A stretch of DNA of 8,861 nucleotides from an uncultured bacterium (lineage in GTDB: Bacteria; Verrucomicrobiota; Kiritimatiellia; CAIKKV01; CAITUY01), in assembly GCA_903934155.1 (NCBI GenBank), contig CAIZMS010000166.1, forward strand, positions 1-8,861, given 5' to 3'. Shown here one piece after another: positions 1-5,476 of this stretch. How positions within the stretch are numbered: position 1 is the first letter of the stretch; each line of letters opens with the position of its first letter. The position numbers were made by a program, and so were the translations under genes. The notes beneath the pieces were generated by a model. The model was given only the letters and a program-made list of their open reading frames with translations. It searched no databases and had not been told where the DNA came from.

Positions 1-972
1 CTTTGGGGAGTGGTGTACTGGAATCTGGAACCCGCTTCAGGTTGGTTGACCTATGAGGTGTTGGGCTTGCCGAAGGAGCAGCACTTCAGCACCGCGTTGC
101 AGTTCTTTGTGTATGAGACGCCCAAGGTGCTGATGTTGTTAACCCTGATTGTGTTTGTGGTCGGCATCATCCGTTCGTTTTTTACTCCAGAACGGACGCG
201 CCGGATTCTGGCGGGAAAACGTGAATCGGTGGGGAATGTTCTGGCGGCGTTGCTGGGTATTGTGACGCCGTTCTGCTCCTGCTCAGCCGTGCCGCTCTTT
301 ATTGGATTTGTGACGGCCGGGATTCCGCTGGGGGTGACTCTGTCATTCCTGATTTCCGCCCCCATGGTGAACGAAATTGCGCTGGTGCTGCTGTTTGGGA
401 TGTTCGGCTGGAAGGTCGCCGCGATCTATCTGGGCATGGGGCTGACCATTGCCATGGTGGCAGGGTGGGTCATCGGTCGATTGAAGATGGAGCGTCATGT
501 CGAGGACTGGGTTTATGCAACAGGGCCAACCGCAGGTCTGGAAGATGAGAAGATTGATATGGCCGCCCGTATCCAGCTTGGCCGGGATGCCGTGCGGGAT
601 ATTGTCGGCAAAGTGTGGCTCTATGTCATGATCGGTATTGCCGTGGGCGCAGGCATTCATGGGTATGTGCCAGCCAATGCGATGGCGTCATTCATGGGCA
701 AAGGGGCCTGGTGGAGCGTTCCGCTTTCAGTGGTCATTGGGGTGCCGATGTATTCCAACGCGGCGGGAATCATTCCTGTTGTGCAGGCATTGTTGGGTAA
801 AGGCGCGGCACTGGGGACGGTGCTGGCATTTATGATGGCGGTGATTGCCCTTTCTCTGCCGGAGGCGATCATTTTGCGCAAAGTGCTTAAACCCCGATTA
901 CTCGCCGCATTTTTCGGCGTGGTGGCGATCGGGATTATGGCGGTTGGGTACTTGTTTAATTTTATCATGTAG
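1..972 (+). CDS. PF03773-type (ArsP/DUF318) permease, probably 5'-partial
   Basis: This is an integral membrane permease of the predicted-permease superfamily that includes ArsP, an exporter of trivalent organoarsenicals. Numbering from the GTG at 10, the diagnostic loop TPFCSCSAVPLFIGF lies at about residues 86-100 with Cys89 and Cys91. It is followed by SFLISAPMVNE, and a second-half counterpart GVPMYSNAAG lies near 245-253. About eight hydrophobic segments are visible, with a cytoplasmic-type polar loop at about 156-200. The frame is open to the window edge (codons for L, W and G precede GTG 10) and GTG 10/13 have no well-spaced Shine-Dalgarno, so the true start probably lies a few codons upstream. 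The 3' end is certain. It sits 49 bases before thioredoxin-like genes and in the same run as arsM, which makes an arsenical, perhaps methylated, a reasonable substrate. The substrate itself is inference, because members of this superfamily also occur in settings unrelated to arsenic. Confidence 0.87.
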   Translation, partial: LWGVVYWNLEPASGWLTYEVLGLPKEQHFSTALQFFVYETPKVLMLLTLIVFVVGIIRSFFTPERTRRILAGKRESVGNVLAALLGIVTPFCSCSAVPLFIGFVTAGIPLGVTLSFLISAPMVNEIALVLLFGMFGWKVAAIYLGMGLTIAMVAGWVIGRLKMERHVEDWVYATGPTAGLEDEKIDMAARIQLGRDAVRDIVGKVWLYVMIGIAVGAGIHGYVPANAMASFMGKGAWWSVPLSVVIGVPMYSNAAGIIPVVQALLGKGAALGTVLAFMMAVIALSLPEAIILRKVLKPRLLAAFFGVVAIGIMAVGYLFNFIM

Positions 973-991
973 CAGAAGGGAAGAGGCCTCA

Positions 992-1015
992 CGCGAAGTC
1001 GCGAAGACGCGAAAG
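992..1015 (+). repeat. Short tandem repeat, three 8-base units (CGCGAAGN-like)
   Basis: Three consecutive 8-base units begin at 992, 1000 and 1008: cgcgaagt, cgcgaaga and cgcgaaag. They fill most of the 49-base gap between the permease stop and the small thioredoxin start. The last unit runs into the AAAGGA that serves as ribosome binding site for the next gene. Direct repeats of this kind look like dispersed intergenic microrepeats, but only one copy of this type is in the window, so its dispersal cannot be judged here. Confidence 0.6.
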
Positions 1016-1017
1016 GA
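1012..1017 (+). promoter_or_regulatory. Ribosome binding site of the small thioredoxin-like gene
   Basis: AAAGGA lies 4 bases before ATG 1022. It decides the start at 1022, although the frame is open back to an in-frame ATG at 845 inside the permease gene. The upstream extension would be translated from an out-of-frame permease segment plus the microrepeat and resembles no protein domain. Confidence 0.7.
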
Positions 1018-1021
1018 AAAT

Positions 1022-1270
1022 ATGAAAAAAATTCAAATACTGGGAACGGGTTGTTCGAAGTGCAAACTCTTGATGGCCAATGCGGAAGAGGCGGTCAAGA
1101 CGCTGGGTGTAGAGGCGGCCATCGAGAAGGTGGAGAAGATTCAGGACATCATGAAGTTCGGCGTGATGACGACCCCGGCACTGGTGGTGGATGGGGTGGT
1201 GAAAAGCGCTGGCAAGGTGTTAAGTCCTGAGGACATCAAGAAGTTTATGCAAGATGAAAGGAAAATATGA
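1022..1270 (+). CDS. Small thioredoxin-like protein (redox-active disulfide protein 2 family)
   Basis: This 82-residue cytoplasmic thioredoxin-fold protein resembles the TM0996/MTH895 'redox-active disulfide protein 2' group. The opening MKKIQILGTG is a short first strand followed directly by the active-site pair C11-S-K-C14, and the cis-proline motif TTP falls at residues 51-53. The length matches the family, which is shorter than a classical thioredoxin. There is no signal peptide or membrane segment. ATG 1022 is chosen because of the AAAGGA site 4 bases upstream and because the fold begins immediately. The stop overlaps the next start by 4 bases (ATGA), so the two thioredoxins are probably translationally coupled. 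Members often sit beside PF03773 permeases. A role in passing electrons or thiol-bound metalloid between the cytoplasm, ArsM and the membrane is inference; the fold and family are well supported. Confidence 0.9.
   Translation: MKKIQILGTGCSKCKLLMANAEEAVKTLGVEAAIEKVEKIQDIMKFGVMTTPALVVDGVVKSAGKVLSPEDIKKFMQDERKI
1257..1262 (+). promoter_or_regulatory. Ribosome binding site of the membrane-anchored thioredoxin
   Basis: AAAGGA is placed 4 bases before ATG 1267, inside the last codons of the preceding gene. The 15 bases 1256-1270 are identical to 1011-1025, the initiation region of the preceding thioredoxin gene, so both genes use the same initiation signal. Confidence 0.65.
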
Positions 1271-1767
1271 CTAACAATGCAGACAGGAAAAATGATGACG
1301 CTGCCTGTGGATGTGGGAGCGGAAGTTGTTGTAGCGGGCCGGGCAAGTGGATCTGGATCACTTTGGCGCTGGCGGTCGCGGGGCTGTTGATTGCCAAGAA
1401 TGTTGCGAAAAAGGATGTGTCGCCGGATGTGCCGACCGTGAGTCAAGTGATGACGATCCCTCGTCTGGTTGATCTGGGTGCCGGGAAATGTATCCCCTGT
1501 AAAATGATGGCTCCCATTTTGGAGGATCTCAAGAAGACCCTGGTGGGTAAGCTGGACGTTCAATTCATTGACGTTTGGGAAAATCCAGAGGCGGGGAAGA
1601 AGTACGAGGTTAATGTAATTCCGACACAAATCTTTTATGACGCTCAAGGTAAGGAACTGTTCCGGCATGAGGGGTTCTATGGTAAGGATGACATCCTGGC
1701 GAAGTGGAAAGAGTTGGGAGTGGATCTGAATAAGAATTCAGAATCCAGGAGCCAGAATCCAGAATGA
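1267..1767 (+). CDS. Membrane-anchored thioredoxin with Cys-rich N-terminal tail
   Basis: This 166-residue protein has three parts. Residues 1-27 form a short polar tail with four cysteines (C14, C16, C21, C22) in a Gly/Ser-rich setting. Residues 28-44 are a hydrophobic stretch that should anchor it in the membrane. Residues 50-155 form a thioredoxin domain with active site C75-I-P-C78 and cis-proline motif VIPTQIF. The polarity around the anchor (KW before, KNVAKK after) is ambiguous. By analogy with CcdA partners, the thioredoxin domain is more likely extracytoplasmic and reduced by the CcdA-type protein encoded next. The start is fixed by the 4-base overlap with the upstream gene and an AAAGGA site. 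The last codons, giving NSESRSQNPE, are encoded by a heptad microrepeat (1737-1764), so the tail looks like repeat DNA read as protein. The Cys-rich tail could bind a thiophilic metalloid; that is inference. Confidence 0.9.
   Translation: MTNNADRKNDDAACGCGSGSCCSGPGKWIWITLALAVAGLLIAKNVAKKDVSPDVPTVSQVMTIPRLVDLGAGKCIPCKMMAPILEDLKKTLVGKLDVQFIDVWENPEAGKKYEVNVIPTQIFYDAQGKELFRHEGFYGKDDILAKWKELGVDLNKNSESRSQNPE
1737..1764 (+). repeat. Heptad microrepeat, four 7-base CAG-centred units
   Basis: Four 7-base units follow one another: ttcagaa, tccagga, gccagaa and tccagaa. All share CAG in the same register. They span the end of the thioredoxin gene up to the first base of the CcdA-type gene's ATG. A second heptad array with the same CAG register lies at 6815-6842. 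Such degenerate heptads are typical of noncoding spacers, but here the array is translated. Confidence 0.65.
1747..1751 (+). promoter_or_regulatory. Probable Shine-Dalgarno of the CcdA-type gene, inside the heptad repeat
   Basis: AGGAG lies 12 bases before ATG 1764, a rather long spacing. It arises where the second repeat unit differs from its neighbours (tccagga followed by g). Translational coupling through the ATGA overlap may matter more than this site. Confidence 0.4.
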
Positions 1768-2465
1768 TGGAGCATCTCTTTATATTTTTAAGTCATGCTG
1801 TCGAAGGCTCGGCGGGGCTGGCGTTAACTGCGGCCTTTATGTGGGGCGTGCTGAGCATTCTGCTGAGTCCCTGCCATTTGGCGAGTATTCCACTGATTGT
1901 TGGATTCATTGACCAGCAGGGGCGGATTAGCACAAGGCGGGCGTTCACCATATCGCTGCTGTTTGCGGTGGGCATTCTCATCACCATTGGCGTGATCGGG
2001 GCGATTACGGCGGCGGCGGGGCGGATGATGGGTGATGTGGGCCGCTGGGGAAACTACGCGGTGGCCGTCATCTTTTTTATTGTCGGGCTTTACTTGCTTG
2101 ATGTCATCCGTCTGCCGATGCCGGGGGCAGCCCAGCCGGGGATGAAGCGCAAGGGGATGCTGGCGGCACTTATTCTTGGTCTGGTGTTCGGGATCGCGCT
2201 TGGACCCTGCACCTTTGCCTACATGGCCCCGATGCTGGCGGTGTCATTCAAACTTGCGGCAACGAATCTGACCTACGGCATACTCTTGCTTGTGCTCTAC
2301 GGGGTGGGGCACTGTGCCGTGATCGTGTTGGCAGGCACCTTTACCGAGGTGGTTCAGCACTATCTGGATTGGAATGAGAAATCCAAAGGTACGGTAATCT
2401 TGAAAAAGGTGTGTGGTGTTTTGGTTCTTCTTGGCGGATTGTACCTCATCTATACGGCCAGATAA
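1764..2465 (+). CDS. CcdA/DsbD-type thiol electron-transport membrane protein
   Basis: This 233-residue integral membrane protein belongs to the CcdA/DsbD transmembrane family, which carries reducing equivalents from cytoplasmic thioredoxin to extracytoplasmic thiol partners. It has six hydrophobic segments (about residues 17-49, 60-84, 98-116, 131-160, 170-195 and 212-231) arranged as two half-repeats. Each half carries a conserved cysteine in a family motif: C37 in SPCHLASIPLI and C149 in LGPCTFAYMAP. These two form the transmembrane redox pair. The length fits a minimal CcdA without the extra DsbD domains, whose job the adjacent thioredoxin genes could fill. The start overlaps the preceding thioredoxin stop by 4 bases. 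A role in cytochrome c maturation is possible for the family, but no cytochrome genes are here. Supplying thiols to the arsenic-handling proteins is the better contextual guess. Confidence 0.92.
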   Translation: MMEHLFIFLSHAVEGSAGLALTAAFMWGVLSILLSPCHLASIPLIVGFIDQQGRISTRRAFTISLLFAVGILITIGVIGAITAAAGRMMGDVGRWGNYAVAVIFFIVGLYLLDVIRLPMPGAAQPGMKRKGMLAALILGLVFGIALGPCTFAYMAPMLAVSFKLAATNLTYGILLLVLYGVGHCAVIVLAGTFTEVVQHYLDWNEKSKGTVILKKVCGVLVLLGGLYLIYTAR

Positions 2466-2500
2466 CAGGGGAAACCAACAGGTAGAATGGAAAGAACATT

Positions 2501-3352
2501 ATGACGGACAAAAAACAAAAAGTTCGAGAATCGGTACGCAAGGGATATGCGGCCATAGCCAAGAGCGGCGGATCATGTTGTGGCCCTGCGTCGACTTGTT
2601 GCGGAACAAAGGCGTCCAATGACGTCGCTAAGAGCGTCGGTTACTCCGACGCCGATCTGGCAACCCTTCCCGAGGGTGCTAACATGGGTCTTTCGTGCGG
2701 GAACCCAGGGGCAGTCGCTGCGCTTAAGCCGGGCGAGGTTGTGTTGGATCTCGGCAGCGGAGGAGGATTTGACGTATTTCTTGTGGCGCAACAGGTGGGG
2801 GTCAAAGGTCGGGCGATTGGTGTGGACATGACTCCGGAAATGCTCGGGAAAGCCCGATCAAATGCCGAGTTGTTCGAAAAACAGACGAAGTTTGGCAACG
2901 TTGAGTTTCGGCTGGGCGAGATTGAGCACCTCCCTGTGGCAGATGCAAGCGTGGATGTGGTTATTTCCAACTGCGTGATCAACCTCTCCCCCGACAAGTC
3001 CCAGGTGTGGCGGGAAATATCCCGTGTTCTTAAGCCCGGCGGGCGGGTGGCCGTTTCCGATTTGGCTCTGCTAAAGCAGCTTCCGCGGAAGATTCTGATA
3101 TCCATCGAAGCCCTTGTGGGTTGTGTTGCCGGTGCAGTGCTGGTGGATGAGACCCGGGCCATGGCGAAAGCGGCGGGTCTGGTGGCAATCACGGTAACAC
3201 CGAAGCCTGGGTATGTGGATAACATGGTGGATTGGAACGATCCGCTTTATCGGGGCATCCTCAAACGCCTCCCAAAAGGAACGAAACTGAGCCATTATGT
3301 GGCGAGCATCAATGTCGAGGCACGCAAACCAGTCAGGGGTAAGAAACGATGA
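2501..3352 (+). CDS. arsM: Arsenite S-adenosylmethionine methyltransferase ArsM
   Basis: ArsM methylates As(III) with S-adenosylmethionine, giving mono-, di- and trimethyl arsenicals. The 283 residues match the usual bacterial length. Visible parts are an N-terminal lead with two vicinal Cys pairs (C26-C27, C33-C34), the NMGLSCGNP motif (residues 61-69, C66), the SAM-binding loop VLDLGSGGGFD (81-91), the acidic GVDMTPEML (107-115), and ISNCVINLSPDK (155-166, C158) followed by RVLKPGGR. C208 follows in LVGCVAG. The trio C66, C158 and C208 corresponds to the conserved arsenic-binding cysteines of ArsM, and the last two are 50 residues apart as in characterised enzymes. The start has GGAAAG at 2489-2494. 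The gap after the CcdA-type gene is 35 bases, and the next gene overlaps by 4. The thioredoxins and CcdA upstream suit an enzyme that oxidises its thiols during turnover. The main doubt is how many methyl groups it transfers. Confidence 0.95.
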   Translation: MTDKKQKVRESVRKGYAAIAKSGGSCCGPASTCCGTKASNDVAKSVGYSDADLATLPEGANMGLSCGNPGAVAALKPGEVVLDLGSGGGFDVFLVAQQVGVKGRAIGVDMTPEMLGKARSNAELFEKQTKFGNVEFRLGEIEHLPVADASVDVVISNCVINLSPDKSQVWREISRVLKPGGRVAVSDLALLKQLPRKILISIEALVGCVAGAVLVDETRAMAKAAGLVAITVTPKPGYVDNMVDWNDPLYRGILKRLPKGTKLSHYVASINVEARKPVRGKKR

Positions 3353-3681
3353 ATGCACAAGTGATGATTGACGCAGGGATTTGTGGGTTCCAGACAAAGA
3401 TACTTGCGGAGAGTGATGATTCACAGAATGTGACGTTCAGGATCGTCAGCGGGTGTGAGAAGGCACGGGCGTTTGGAGAAGCCCTGATTGCCAAGGGCCG
3501 GGTTGACGGCTATTCGGAGATCGGGGAAGGGGCGGATGGAGTGCTCCTGACGACGGCCCGTGAGAATCTGAAAGGCTGTTGTGCCGCTTGCGCTGTTCCT
3601 GTTGGGGCGTTCAAGGCCATGCAAGTGGCGGCCGGAGTTGCTCTTCCGAAGGATGTGGCATTGGGAATTACATTTAATTAG
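3349..3681 (+). CDS. Small Cys-rich protein resembling DUF6951, coupled to arsM
   Basis: This 110-residue soluble protein resembles the uncharacterised DUF6951 family. That assignment is from memory of the pattern: an N-terminal DAGICGF, a middle SGCEKA, a C-terminal CCAACAVPVGAFKAMQVAAG and the closing ALPKDV. Its cysteines are C12, C36, C77, C78 and C81. The CC-x2-C-x-VP-x-G block near the C-terminus looks like a metal or thiol-binding site. No signal peptide or membrane segment is present. It has an AGGGG site at 3335-3339, and its ATG overlaps the arsM stop by 4 bases, so it is almost certainly co-translated with ArsM. Five cysteines in 110 residues, next to arsenite methylation, suggest binding or delivery of As(III) or a methylarsenical. 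No function is established for it that I can name. It is the last gene of the first block. Confidence 0.83.
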   Translation: MNAQVMIDAGICGFQTKILAESDDSQNVTFRIVSGCEKARAFGEALIAKGRVDGYSEIGEGADGVLLTTARENLKGCCAACAVPVGAFKAMQVAAGVALPKDVALGITFN

Positions 3682-3793
3682 ATTCATCCGCTATGGCTCG
3701 TCATTGGGGCGAGATGATAAATGCGATCTTAAAGAAGGACGCGCATGCCTTGGATTTATTGGCTTCAGGATTCATTGTTTCAGTTCAATTCCC

Positions 3794-3823
3794 ATGACAA
3801 ACATCCATGCGCTCGTGTACAAT
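3794..3823 (+). promoter_or_regulatory. Candidate sigma70-type promoter for the second gene block
   Basis: A -35-like ATGACA (3794-3799) and a -10-like TACAAT (3818-3823) are separated by 18 bases. Each matches the TTGACA/TATAAT consensus at five of six positions. Transcription would begin near 3830, leaving a leader of roughly 60 bases before the SDR start. It lies in the longest intergenic gap of the window (3682-3888), where a new unit is expected. The rest of that gap shows no other gene and no convincing terminator for the upstream operon. Confidence 0.45.
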
Positions 3824-3854
3824 CCTCAGCCGTAAAACAGAGCATCCTGTCGCC

Positions 3855-3871
3855 TGCGCATGGTTTGTGCA
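3855..3871 (+). other. Small 5'-leader hairpin before the SDR gene
   Basis: TGCGCA (3855-3860) can pair with TGTGCA (3866-3871) through six base pairs, one of them G-U, around a 5-base loop. It ends 7 bases before the Shine-Dalgarno of the next gene. It is too short to call a riboswitch and has no U-tract, so it is not a terminator. It could be chance. Confidence 0.2.
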
Positions 3872-3878
3872 CGGGAGT

Positions 3879-3883
3879 GGGAG
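3879..3883 (+). promoter_or_regulatory. Ribosome binding site of the SDR gene
   Basis: GGGAG sits 5 bases before ATG 3889 and supports that start over the in-frame ATG at 3910, which has no comparable purine-rich site upstream. Confidence 0.55.
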
Positions 3884-3888
3884 TGTAG

Positions 3889-5469
3889 ATGCAAGGCACC
3901 AATCTCATCATGAATAAACCAGTCTTATCGGCTCCGGCCCTCGATTCCCCCGGCGCATTGATTGCCCAATTGAAGGCGGCGACCTCGCTTTTAAAAACTG
4001 TCGCGGGAAACCGGGCCTTGCTGGCTGAGCTTTCCCTTGAGGAGCGCAAGGAGCTGATTTCTGCGGCGGGAGAGGTCTATAACCCGGATATGATCGAGCG
4101 ACGGCGTCTGGTGCGGGCCACGGAACGCCTTCGCAAGGCGAAAATGATCGGGCGTGATCAGGCCAAGCTCAATGCAACGGGGATCCGGGAGCTTCGCAAG
4201 AAGCCTGTTTACATGACCCCGAACGGGCTGGCTCCGGCTAACTTTGAACAAAAGGATGTCGAGGATCCGGACTTCCGTGAGGTGGTAGATCCGCAGAATT
4301 GTTATATTTGCAAGCAGGACTACACGAAACTCCACCATTTCTACGACCATCTTTGCCCCTCTTGCGCGGAAGTGAATTTCAACAAGCGTGCGGAGTCGGC
4401 GGACTTGAGCGGTCGCGTGGCATTGTTGACCGGCGGCCGCGTGAAGATCGGCTACCAGGCGGGAATCAAGCTGTTGCGTGCGGGGGCACACCTGATTGTA
4501 TGCACCCGGTTTCCCCGCGATTCCGCCCTGCGCTATGCCGCCGAGCCGGATTTTCCGGAATGGGGGCACCGTCTTGAAATCTTCGGCCTGGACTTCCGTC
4601 ATACCCCCAGCGTGGAGGCGTTCTGTCGTCATCTTCTGGGAACCCGGAGCCGGCTTGATTTTATCATCAACAACGCCTGCCAGACCGTGCGGCGCCCGCC
4701 GGATTATTATCAGCACATGATGGAGCTTGAGACAGCCGCATTGAGCGATATGCCCGAGCCGGTGCGCCGGTTGCTGGGGGCTTATGAGGGGTTGCGTGGC
4801 TATCACATGCTGCCGGAAGGCGATGCGGTGGCGGCCCGGAAACGAATGTCCGAGGTGGCGGGACTGACCCATGCCGCCGAGTTATCCCAAGTGCCGCTGT
4901 TGCCCGATGAGCTTGCCGCCCAGAGGGATTTGTTTCCCGAAGGCCAGCTTGATCAGGATCTTCAGCAGGTGGATCTGCGGGCCACCAACTCATGGCGGTT
5001 ATTGATGGCGGATGTGCCGGCCGTGGAGTTGCTGGAGGTGCACCTGGTGAACGCCATTGCCCCCTTTATTCTGAATGCGCGGCTAAAGCCCCTGATGATG
5101 CGCACCTCTGAACGGGATAAGCACATCGTGAATGTCTCGGCCATGGAAGGCCAGTTTTACCGGAAGCTCAAGACCACGCGGCATCCGCATACCAACATGG
5201 CCAAGGCGGCGCTGAATATGATGACGCGCACCTCGGCGACAGACTATTTCAACGATGGCATTCACATGAACGCCGTGGATACGGGATGGGTGACCGATGA
5301 GGACCCCGTGCAACTGGCGGAACTCAAGACGAAGATGCATCGGTTCCACCCGCCCCTGGATATTGTGGATGGGGCGGCGCGCATCGTGGATCCGATTATT
5401 TCAGGCTTCAATACAGGAGTGCATGTGTGGGGGAAATTCCTGAAGGATTACCAGCCGACGGACTGGTAG
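3889..5469 (+). CDS. Large atypical short-chain dehydrogenase/reductase with zinc-ribbon-like segment
   Basis: This 526-residue protein has an SDR domain in its C-terminal two thirds. Residues 1-130 are helical and charged and not recognised. Residues 138-159 hold two CxxC knuckles (C138/C141, C156/C159) with His149-150 and His154 between, a likely zinc ribbon. The Rossmann fold starts at GRVALLTGGRVKIG (175-188), a variant of TGxxxGIG. The LDFIINNAC segment (256-264) is the NNA motif. NVSAMEG (415-421) carries the usual catalytic Ser417. K439 is the expected catalytic lysine, but the residue four before it is Thr435, so the YxxxK tyrosine is absent. About 100 extra residues (roughly 270-385) separate NNA from the serine. 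DTGWVTDE near 464-471 resembles the PG-type loop after the active site. It is probably NAD(P)-binding; substrate and activity are unknown. The start has a GGGAG site. It is followed after 7 bases by the kinase gene, suggesting co-transcription. Confidence 0.85.
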   Translation: MQGTNLIMNKPVLSAPALDSPGALIAQLKAATSLLKTVAGNRALLAELSLEERKELISAAGEVYNPDMIERRRLVRATERLRKAKMIGRDQAKLNATGIRELRKKPVYMTPNGLAPANFEQKDVEDPDFREVVDPQNCYICKQDYTKLHHFYDHLCPSCAEVNFNKRAESADLSGRVALLTGGRVKIGYQAGIKLLRAGAHLIVCTRFPRDSALRYAAEPDFPEWGHRLEIFGLDFRHTPSVEAFCRHLLGTRSRLDFIINNACQTVRRPPDYYQHMMELETAALSDMPEPVRRLLGAYEGLRGYHMLPEGDAVAARKRMSEVAGLTHAAELSQVPLLPDELAAQRDLFPEGQLDQDLQQVDLRATNSWRLLMADVPAVELLEVHLVNAIAPFILNARLKPLMMRTSERDKHIVNVSAMEGQFYRKLKTTRHPHTNMAKAALNMMTRTSATDYFNDGIHMNAVDTGWVTDEDPVQLAELKTKMHRFHPPLDIVDGAARIVDPIISGFNTGVHVWGKFLKDYQPTDW

Positions 5470-5476
5470 GGGGTAG

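Noticed and set aside
845..1021. Possible longer start for the small thioredoxin at ATG 845
   Set aside because: It would overlap the permease by over 120 bases and translate the 8-base repeat. The good ribosome binding site and the start of the fold both support 1022.
2322..2342. TTGGCA segment resembling a sigma54 -24 element
   Set aside because: It is inside the CcdA-type gene and lacks the GC of a -12 element at the right distance.
3685..3716. Possible terminator hairpin after the small Cys-rich gene
   Set aside because: Short complementary pieces (TCATC/GATGA, CTCG/CGAG) exist, but the stem is broken and no U-tract follows.
3581..3835. 84-codon + strand frame running into the intergenic gap
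   Set aside because: It overlaps the end of the small Cys-rich gene in another frame, has no ribosome binding site and no domain-like composition.
3991..4872. 293-codon open frame on the reverse strand
   Set aside because: It is entirely opposite the SDR gene, has no motif and no matching neighbours on that strand.
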